NCBI RefSeq assembly: GCF_011050415.1
Contig: NZ_DRFS01000012.1
Location: forward strand, 90,043-154,042
DNA: 64,000 nucleotides
Origin: Halomonas sp.
GTDB taxonomy: Bacteria; Pseudomonadota; Gammaproteobacteria; Pseudomonadales; Halomonadaceae
Reading direction: 5' to 3'
The translations under genes were made by a program, and so were the position numbers. This document shows positions 57,861 through 64,000 of the stretch, one piece after another. The notes under the pieces are model-generated. The model did no database searches. It was not told the DNA's origin and saw only the letters and a list, made by a program, of their open reading frames with translations. Numbering within the stretch: position 1 is the first letter of the stretch; every line of letters begins with the position of its first letter.

Positions 57861-58032
57861 AGCTAAGCTCCAACATTGGTTAATGTAGCGAGCATAGCGC
57901 TGACGTTGGATTGGACTGCTCTTGGAAACGACGGTGGAAATTCCAAAAGCGTCATTGTTTCGTGAATACGACCATTACTCATGCTCCTGCAAACTTCGCA
58001 GTGGGGTGAGATTTAACTAGTCAGTTGTGATC

Positions 58033-58062
58033 ATAAAAAACGCTCCCCGAAGCTGGGAAGCG
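58033..58062 (-). terminator. Terminator of gbdR
   Basis: On the minus strand CGCTTCCC-N6-GGGGAGCG forms a stem with one G-T wobble, followed by TTTTTT. It lies 26 bp after the gbdR stop. Confidence 0.82.
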
Positions 58063-58088
58063 CGTTTCAATTAGTGCGTTTAGCGGTA

Positions 58089-59231
58089 TTAGTTTAATAG
58101 CTGCACGCTGGCAAACGTAGGCTCCCCCTGAGCACAGGCAAGCGCTTGTTGGGCACTTGAAGGAGGTTCGTTTTTATATGGCTCGCCCCCCCATCGCTTG
58201 ATTAACGATGGCGCATTACTGCCGCTCCCCTGGCGGTCCAATCCACCCAGGCGCTCATTTCTTGGTGGTACTCCAAAGTATTCGCGGTAACACTTAGAAA
58301 AGTGGGGCGTAGAGACAAAGCCGCATACCGATGCAATTTCGATGATCGAAAGCGGCGTTTGCTTGAGCAATTGTCGAGCGCGGACTAAGCGTAATTTGAG
58401 GTAGTAGCGCGATGGGGAACAAAGCAGGTAGCGTTGAAATAGCCGCTCTAGCTGACGGCGGGAAACGCTGACATAACTCGCTAGTTCGTCGAGTTCAATT
58501 GGCTCTTCAATGTTAGCTTCCATTAAAGCGACGATTTCCAACAGCTTCGGTTGGGTAGTGCCCAGTACATGTTTCAGAGGCACTCGCTGCTGGTCTTGCT
58601 CGTTGCGCACACGCTCGTAGATAAACATCTCGGAGATGCCTGCCGAAAGCTCACGTCCATGGTCGTGGGCAATCAGATTAAGCATCATATCCAGCGGTGC
58701 AGTGCCGCCAGAGGCGGTGAATCGATCACGATCAATAGAGAACAGGTGCGGCGTCAGAATGACGTTGGGGAAAGCTTCCTGCATGGAGGCCAGGCACTCC
58801 CAGTGCACGCTGGTTTGATAGTGATCAAGCAACCCTGCCTGCCCTAGCGCCCAACTGCCCGTACATACTGAACCTAATCGTTTCAATTGGCGCGACTGCG
58901 ACTGCAGCCAGCGTATGTGCTCGCGGGTAACGCTGTGTTGCGGTCCTACCCCACCGCAAACAACTACCCATTCAAGCGATAACGGGGTATGCATAGAGGC
59001 ATCAGGCGTCACCTGCAGTCCATCACTCGCGCGTACGGGCAGGCCGTCTTGGGTCAGGGTATACCAACGATACAACTCGCGGCCGGCCAGCTGATTAGCC
59101 ATCCGCAAAGGGTCTATGGCTGATGCCAGCGAAATCAGGGTGAAATTATCTAACAGTAGAAAGCCAAGGGTTTGCGGTTCGCCCGCACGATTGGTATTTG
59201 CTGCCGTCTCTTTAACTTGATTTGATGTCAT
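58089..59231 (-). CDS. gbdR: GbdR, AraC-family activator of glycine betaine catabolism
   Basis: 380-aa regulator with an N-terminal DJ-1/PfpI (GATase1-like) sensor domain (about 20-210; VCTGSWALGQAGLL) and a C-terminal AraC helix-turn-helix pair (LDELASYVSVSRRQLERLFQ, then SIIEIASVCGFVSTPHFSKCYREYFG, about 245-325). This architecture and the location at the edge of the gbc/dgc/sox genes identify GbdR, which responds to glycine betaine and dimethylglycine in P. aeruginosa. GGAGGG before ATG 59231 sets the start; the ORF track used GTG 59249. Related sensors such as CdhR or SouR cannot be fully excluded. Confidence 0.85.
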   Translation of the reverse strand: MTSNQVKETAANTNRAGEPQTLGFLLLDNFTLISLASAIDPLRMANQLAGRELYRWYTLTQDGLPVRASDGLQVTPDASMHTPLSLEWVVVCGGVGPQHSVTREHIRWLQSQSRQLKRLGSVCTGSWALGQAGLLDHYQTSVHWECLASMQEAFPNVILTPHLFSIDRDRFTASGGTAPLDMMLNLIAHDHGRELSAGISEMFIYERVRNEQDQQRVPLKHVLGTTQPKLLEIVALMEANIEEPIELDELASYVSVSRRQLERLFQRYLLCSPSRYYLKLRLVRARQLLKQTPLSIIEIASVCGFVSTPHFSKCYREYFGVPPRNERLGGLDRQGSGSNAPSLIKRWGGEPYKNEPPSSAQQALACAQGEPTFASVQLLN

Positions 59232-59645
59232 GGTCCTACCCTCCGTCACCTTTTAAATCATCAATTTTTTTCTTATTAGAATGTTAGGTGTCGCTGGCGT
59301 CTTTTGGTTTCCTATTACAGAAGTGAATACTCACTTGCACAGGGGCATAGCTCTTTGGTCGTATATTGACACGAATAGGGCGGATAGCGACAAAATCATC
59401 GCGCAAATTTGACCGCCAGTCGCAAATGAAACAGTGAAGGTCGCTCCCAAAGTTTTTATAGATTTCGAGTCAGTTCCTTAGTGAGATACCGAGGGCTATA
59501 GCAATAAATCGTCATTGGCATCACGCCCTTTCCCGAGCTTGAGCTGTCTTTTATTAACCAAAACGCTAATTGCCACTATATGACAGTCGACCGTTACTAT
59601 GTCTTATGGTTGACCCTCACAGCACAACAACAAAGGTAGTTAAAA
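59232..59645. promoter_or_regulatory. Divergent gbdR / TAXI intergenic region
   Basis: A 414-bp AT-rich gap without a gene. CGCAAAT occurs as a direct repeat at 59402-59408 and 59421-59427, 19 bp apart, a layout AraC-type regulators often use. The TAXI ribosome-binding site AAAGGTAG lies just before 59646. Confidence 0.35.
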
Positions 59646-60632
59646 ATGAAAATAGAGCGTCCATTTCCGCTCCATCTCCTGCCACCATTGGCTGCCGCTA
59701 CTTTATTAGTAAGTTTTTCAATGCAGGCAGCAGCCAATGAGTCGGTCAGTATTGGCGTTGCTCCTACGGCTTCGGGCTGGTACTTCGGTTACTCAGAACT
59801 TTCCCGGCTGATTAGCAACGACTCCCCTTTAGAGATCTCAGTACGCGAAACGGGGGGGTCCCAAGAAAATACCATTCGCTTGGGGAGAGGCGAGATCGAT
59901 TTTGCGCTGGTAGATGCGCCTGGCGCCTACGAGGCTTACCACGGCGAAGGTCGGTACGAGGGCAACGCACTTGAAGATATCAGAATGGTACTGTGGGTTG
60001 CCCCTTCCACCATGCACTGGGCAGTGCGCCAGGACAGCGGTATAGAAACATTTGAAGACTTGGACGGCCAACGCTTTAACCCCAGCAGCATTGGGGGCGG
60101 CGGCGAGTACATCACCGAATTAGTATTCGACACACTCGAGATCACCCCCGATTATCAGCGCATGAGCATGTCGGATGCTTCAGATGCGGTGGTGGATGGC
60201 CGGATTATCGGGTTTAGCTATAACGGTATCCCGCCTATTCCTGCTTTTACCGAGGTTCACTCCGCACGCCCCTTACGCGTACTCTCAATGAGTGAAGAGC
60301 AAGTAGCGACCGCCACGGAAGCGCTGCCCTTTCTATCTGCCGCGACGATCCCCGCAGGCACTTATCGCGATATGCCGGAAGCCACCACGCTGGGCACCTA
60401 TATCGGCGTTGCAAGTAGTACTGACCTATCCGAGGATACTGTTTACGAGTTTACACGCGCCTATTGGGAAAATGTCGAACGTCTGGGACAGACATTTGCG
60501 CCGGCTCAGGGCGTAACGCCTGAGATTTCGGTTGAAAACACCGCCTCTCCGCTTCACGCAGGCGCTGTACGCTATTACCAGGAAATTGGCTTGGACGTGC
60601 CAAGCGAACTACTGCCTCCTGAAATGCAATAG
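59646..60632 (+). CDS. TAXI-type TRAP transporter solute-binding protein (orphan)
   Basis: 328-aa periplasmic binding protein of the TAXI family. A signal peptide (basic start MKIERPF, hydrophobic core, likely cut after MQAAA) precedes the domain. Family features are SIGVAPTASGWYFGYSELSRL, the ETGGSQENTIRLGRGEIDFAL segment and FNPSSIGGGGEYITE. Typical partners, the fused DctQM/4TM-12TM membrane proteins, are not adjacent, so the transporter is split or the protein is a stand-alone sensor. Facing gbdR, it might bind a betaine-related or dicarboxylic ligand; glutamate-like ligands are common for TAXI. Specificity is unknown. Confidence 0.85.
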   Translation: MKIERPFPLHLLPPLAAATLLVSFSMQAAANESVSIGVAPTASGWYFGYSELSRLISNDSPLEISVRETGGSQENTIRLGRGEIDFALVDAPGAYEAYHGEGRYEGNALEDIRMVLWVAPSTMHWAVRQDSGIETFEDLDGQRFNPSSIGGGGEYITELVFDTLEITPDYQRMSMSDASDAVVDGRIIGFSYNGIPPIPAFTEVHSARPLRVLSMSEEQVATATEALPFLSAATIPAGTYRDMPEATTLGTYIGVASSTDLSEDTVYEFTRAYWENVERLGQTFAPAQGVTPEISVENTASPLHAGAVRYYQEIGLDVPSELLPPEMQ

Positions 60633-60930
60633 TGCTGACGCCCCGCCTCTTAGTTTATTTGGACTTTGAGGGGGGTATGCTTGTTCAAGATTGTTAGTCC
60701 CTCCCCATAATGCAGATTTTTTCGATGCAGTTACTAACTGACATGAAAGTTATTGTCGATTGCCCGACATGATTGTTACTATATGTAATATTTTTTTATA
60801 ATTTGTAGGAACAAAAAAACAACATGTGCCGCCGTTGCCAATATCTTCTTCCTTATCCAAGGTGCCGAGGAGTAACTGCGCTGACTGACTCCCTAAAGAG
60901 GCCGCTGATTTACACAGGGAGAACGACCCT
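60633..60930. other. Intergenic region before the diguanylate cyclase
   Basis: A 298-bp AT-rich gap with an A/T run at about 60785-60825. I see no gene and no clear terminator. AGGGAG at about 60917-60922 is the ribosome-binding site for the TTG start of the next gene. Confidence 0.3.
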
Positions 60931-62145
60931 TTGCCGTCACTAATAAAGCAACACCGTGTGCACTGGTTGACGGGACAGTTTCATGAACCTAGCAGAGAAG
61001 CAATGTATCGCAGGACAATCAGGCCAAGAGTACGGTTTGAAGCCTGCCTTTCATTGACCTTAGTGGCATTAATCTTTGGCATGTTTGGTATTTCGGACTA
61101 CTACTATCTTGGCATATCCAGAGAATTTTATACGTTGGTCGCCATACGTCTTGTGGTAGCTAGCTCTTGTCTGTACCTGGCACTCATTATCAGGCGCTGG
61201 GGCAACTATTCCCGTAACATTTGGTTGCATGCATTGCCGCTGTGGATACTGGCGACAGGAATAATATTGATTGTTCCCTTACGCCCGGAGACTTTCGCCA
61301 CTCAATTAATAGCAGTCGTAGTGGCCATCATCGCTTTTTACCTTCTGATCCCGAACCTCCTCACAGTTGCGACCCCCGCCAGTATCTATTTGAGTATTGG
61401 GTTTGTCGCGGCCGCCGTCATTTTTGCGGAGATTTCGTCAGTGATGACGCTTCGTATAGCACTACTACTGGTTATGACCAACCTAGTGGGATTTTTTGCT
61501 TTACGCCGTTTAGAGTCCCTGCAGCGTAAGCAATTTGCCCATCTTCACGAAGAACGTGATCAAAATCGCCTGTTACTCAAAGAGATAGCTCACCGCCAAT
61601 CACTGGAAGCACAGCTGCGTATGCTCGCAGAGCAAGATGCTCTAACGGGCTTGGATAGCCGAAGTCATTTCATGAAACGGGCTCAGGCCCTGCTTAAGCG
61701 CTCACAACTAGATAAGGCGCCGTTTACCCTTTTCATGATCGATGTAGATCATTTCAAATCTATCAACGATACCTGGGGTCATAGTCATGGCGACTGGGTA
61801 CTAACTAAGATTGCGGGAGCCTGCATACAATCCCTCCGCCCCCAGGATGTGATTGGGCGTTTCGGAGGCAAGGAGTTTTTAGTTGCCCTCCCAGACACCA
61901 GCCTCGACGATGCCCAAAGGGTGGCAGAGCGCCTGCAGCAGAAAGTCACCGAGCTGCCGTTGAAGGAAGAAATGAGCGAACTGCGACTGAGTGTGACGAT
62001 AGGTATCGCTATAGCTCACGCCGAAGAGAGCAACCTTGAACCCCTAATCAAACGAGCGGATCAAGCGCTTTACGTTGGCAAACGTAACGGACGGAATCAG
62101 GTAGTGATGTCTGGCATAGGGCTGCCGGAAGGCTTTTCCAGTTAA
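60931..62145 (+). CDS. Membrane-bound diguanylate cyclase (GGDEF)
   Basis: 404-aa protein with about six hydrophobic helices (38-195), a short coiled coil (QRKQFAHLHEERDQNRLLLKE) and a C-terminal GGDEF domain (about 235-395). The catalytic signature reads RFGGKEF, with Lys in place of the usual Asp/Glu. The inhibitory I-site RxxD (RPQD) lies exactly five residues before it and the metal region FMIDVDHFKSINDTWGH is intact. It probably makes c-di-GMP, but the altered signature should be tested. The TTG start has AGGGAG upstream; ATG 61003 (MYRRTIRP) is an alternative. Confidence 0.88.
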   Translation: MPSLIKQHRVHWLTGQFHEPSREAMYRRTIRPRVRFEACLSLTLVALIFGMFGISDYYYLGISREFYTLVAIRLVVASSCLYLALIIRRWGNYSRNIWLHALPLWILATGIILIVPLRPETFATQLIAVVVAIIAFYLLIPNLLTVATPASIYLSIGFVAAAVIFAEISSVMTLRIALLLVMTNLVGFFALRRLESLQRKQFAHLHEERDQNRLLLKEIAHRQSLEAQLRMLAEQDALTGLDSRSHFMKRAQALLKRSQLDKAPFTLFMIDVDHFKSINDTWGHSHGDWVLTKIAGACIQSLRPQDVIGRFGGKEFLVALPDTSLDDAQRVAERLQQKVTELPLKEEMSELRLSVTIGIAIAHAEESNLEPLIKRADQALYVGKRNGRNQVVMSGIGLPEGFSS

Positions 62146-62165
62146 GAAAATCAGACATTTCCCTG

Positions 62166-63830
62166 TCAGCGTCCCTCTCTATCCTTTAGCCACTGGTCAA
62201 ACACCTCTGGCAGTAGTGGTTTAGCGATGAAATAGCCCTGCACCTCGTCGCAGCCCAGCTGGGCAAGGCGATGGTAGGCGGCCTCACTTTCTACCCCTTC
62301 GGCCACCACCCGGTAGCCTAGGTTATGGGCCATTGAGATCATCGAATTGACCAACGTTTCGGTGCGCGCATCCTGATCAAAATCGGTGATGAAGCGGCGA
62401 TCAATTTTAACTGTATGGGCAGGAATTTCATGCAGATAGGAGAGACTGCTATAGCCGGTACCGAAATCATCAATGGCAATTCGCAAGCCCGCCGCGATAA
62501 GTATTTTGAGTTGGTCAGCGGCCCCCTGCCCCTGGCTAACCAAGGCGCTTTCAGTCAGCTCTACCTCAATGGCAGCGCTTGGTAATGCCATCCGCGCCAT
62601 TTCATCCAATAAGTGTGCGGCAAAGTCTTCTTCTTCAAGATTAGTTGCCGACACATTAACCGACACCTGAAGTTTTTTACCCTCTTGATACCAAGCTGTC
62701 GCCTGACGAACTGCGCGGCGTAACACCCACTGCGTGAGCGGTTTAACCATCGGTGTGTTTTCTATTAGTGGAATAAACTCGCCCGGTGAAACCTCGCCCA
62801 ACGTTGGGTGATGCCAGCGCAACAGCGCTTCCACGCCAGAGCACTCCGCACTATCAAGAGATATACGTGGCTGAAAAACCAAATAAAGCTGATCGTCGCT
62901 TTCCAACGCTTTTTCAATATCTCTCAGCAGAATAAAACGCCGTTGGTAATGGGCATCAATATCCGATGAATAGAGCCCCGCCCCCTTTTCAGCTAGGCGA
63001 GCATCAAGGCCCGCAGCAAAGGCACTTCGCAACACATCCCCAGCCGCTAACGCACCAAGATAAAATGGCGCAATACCTATAGTGGGATGCACTAAAACAG
63101 GAACTTCACGGGAAGTTACTAATGCCAGCAAAGCTTGACGCAATCGCAATGCCTCATGTAGCAAGACTGCATCGCTTGCGTGCTCCACGAGATGCACAAA
63201 CTGACATCCACCAAGATAATAAAGCTTCACCTCCGGGCTGATAGCCTGTTGCAAGCAGCGAGCGGCAATCCGCGCTAGTTCATCAAGGAAGCTGGGGCCC
63301 ATGGTACGATGAAGCACACTCAACTCACGCGCGTCGACCACCTCGGTGAACATCGCAGCTTTTGGGCCATTGGGGGTATCTCGCTCCATATCCTGCAGGT
63401 CTTCGGCAAACTGGTTACGGTTGGAAAGGCCCGTTAATGGGTCAATTCGCCCGAAAGCGTGCTGCAGCTCAATCTGTGCCATGACCATGGCTGCCAAGTC
63501 ACGAAGCGTCGCCTGCTCCTGCTCTGTCACTTCACGTGGTTCAGTGCCCAGTACACACATCGCTCCCAGCGTATGGCCTTCCCGCGTCACTAGCGGTGCG
63601 CCCGCGTAAAAGCGGATGCCCGACTTCGCTAAGTAGCTATTTCGATAGCAATCAGATGTGAGAAGGTCCGGAATAACAAGCGTTTGCGAGGTAGCACAAA
63701 CATCCGCACAGGGAGCCGCTTCACGGGGAATCTCCCAATGATCGACTCCTACCCTGGATTTAAACCACTGGCGGTTTTCATCGGTAAGCGACACAGCAGA
63801 AATTGGCAAGTCAAAAAGTTGACTGGCCAT
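62166..63830 (-). CDS. 5'-truncated GAF-GGDEF-EAL protein
   Basis: 554-aa c-di-GMP protein. The C-terminal EAL domain (about 300-550) is intact in appearance: [45 protein letters not shown] and VAEGVES, so it may be an active phosphodiesterase. The middle GGDEF domain is degenerate. The GAF domain is cut: homology runs upstream of the first ATG (codons for ASESFDRITR) to a TGA at 63870-63872, and then the sequence becomes an insertion-sequence end. No ribosome-binding site precedes ATG 63830, so it may be poorly expressed or a pseudogene. Confidence 0.85.
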   Translation of the reverse strand: MASQLFDLPISAVSLTDENRQWFKSRVGVDHWEIPREAAPCADVCATSQTLVIPDLLTSDCYRNSYLAKSGIRFYAGAPLVTREGHTLGAMCVLGTEPREVTEQEQATLRDLAAMVMAQIELQHAFGRIDPLTGLSNRNQFAEDLQDMERDTPNGPKAAMFTEVVDARELSVLHRTMGPSFLDELARIAARCLQQAISPEVKLYYLGGCQFVHLVEHASDAVLLHEALRLRQALLALVTSREVPVLVHPTIGIAPFYLGALAAGDVLRSAFAAGLDARLAEKGAGLYSSDIDAHYQRRFILLRDIEKALESDDQLYLVFQPRISLDSAECSGVEALLRWHHPTLGEVSPGEFIPLIENTPMVKPLTQWVLRRAVRQATAWYQEGKKLQVSVNVSATNLEEEDFAAHLLDEMARMALPSAAIEVELTESALVSQGQGAADQLKILIAAGLRIAIDDFGTGYSSLSYLHEIPAHTVKIDRRFITDFDQDARTETLVNSMISMAHNLGYRVVAEGVESEAAYHRLAQLGCDEVQGYFIAKPLLPEVFDQWLKDREGR

Positions 63831-63860
63831 TCGCGTAATCCGATCAAAGCTCTCACTAGC

Positions 63861-64000
63861 CCGGATTTCTCACAGGGTATAAAAGAAAGCGGCTGAAAGT
63901 GCTATGATTTCAAGAACCTAACCAATCCATCAAGCACCAACAGCCGCTTCCAAAATGGTACCTGAAAAGCTGACCTTCTCGCCACTCTCACGCCGCCAAA
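63861..64000 (+). mobile_element. Left end of an insertion sequence (partial)
   Basis: The GAF-EAL gene homology breaks off at about 63860 and new sequence begins with CCGGATTTCTCACAGGG. A 9-bp inverted repeat AAGCGGCTG (63887-63895) and CAGCCGCTT (63941-63949) lies just before a start codon, a common IS device to shield transposase translation. The element runs out of the window, so the exact inverted repeat and target duplication cannot be checked. Confidence 0.6.
63955..64000 (+). CDS. Transposase N-terminus, partial (IS1380-like?)
   Basis: Only 15 codons are visible, MVPEKLTFSPLSRRQ, before the window ends. The (K/L)xFxPLxRR start resembles IS1380-family transposases, but this is too short for a firm family assignment. 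Confidence 0.45.
   Translation, partial: MVPEKLTFSPLSRRQ

Overview
The window reads as chromosomal DNA of a moderately GC-rich, aerobic, probably halophilic gammaproteobacterium, most likely Halomonas or a close relative. This is inferred from gene content and order: a glycine betaine catabolic island arranged much like that of Pseudomonas aeruginosa, choline-O-sulfate and BCCT-type osmolyte genes, a PQQ operon and full-length pntAB. No rRNA or tRNA gene and no CRISPR array was seen. Genes are densely packed, with many ATGA-type overlaps.

Region 1 (1-8.5 kb, minus strand) holds katG, an ABC exporter with a downstream aldo/keto reductase, and pntAB (proton-translocating transhydrogenase). Region 2 (8.7-16 kb, plus strand) is a PQQ biosynthesis operon. 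It starts with the 23-codon pqqA, which the ORF track misses, followed by pqqB, C, D and E, an S9 prolyl-oligopeptidase-like peptidase and an M16 peptidase (PqqF-like). A LysR gene lies divergent to agmatinase (16-18 kb).

Region 3 (18-22.4 kb, minus strand) looks like a zinc-sparing operon: cysS, a 66-aa stub of threonyl-tRNA synthetase (TGS domain only), a DksA2-type protein with only two of the four zinc-finger cysteines, a COG0523 GTPase metallochaperone, and the alternative GTP cyclohydrolase FolE2. Two Zur-box-like sequences precede cysS and dksA. Region 4 (22.5-24.6 kb) has two response regulators, one without an output domain, and a scrambled GAF/EAL/GGDEF remnant.

Region 5 (24.7-59.2 kb) is the major system, an almost complete route from choline-O-sulfate or glycine betaine to pyruvate and CO2. 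BetC frees choline and a BCCT carrier may import betaine. GbcAB demethylates betaine to dimethylglycine. DgcAB, with a dedicated ETF pair, makes sarcosine. SoxBDAG makes glycine and C1 units, GlyA makes serine and SdaA makes pyruvate. PurU releases formate from formyl-THF, FdhA oxidises formaldehyde, and an NAD-linked two-subunit formate dehydrogenase finishes the C1 branch. GbdR is the likely activator. A TetR regulator with repeated TGTACA/TGAACA motifs sits before a second DgcA-like flavoenzyme. Choline-to-betaine genes (betBA) are not in the window.

Region 6 (59.6-64 kb) has an orphan TAXI-type solute-binding protein, a membrane diguanylate cyclase with a GGKEF motif, and a GAF-GGDEF-EAL gene whose 5' end is cut off by what looks like the left end of an insertion sequence running out of the window.
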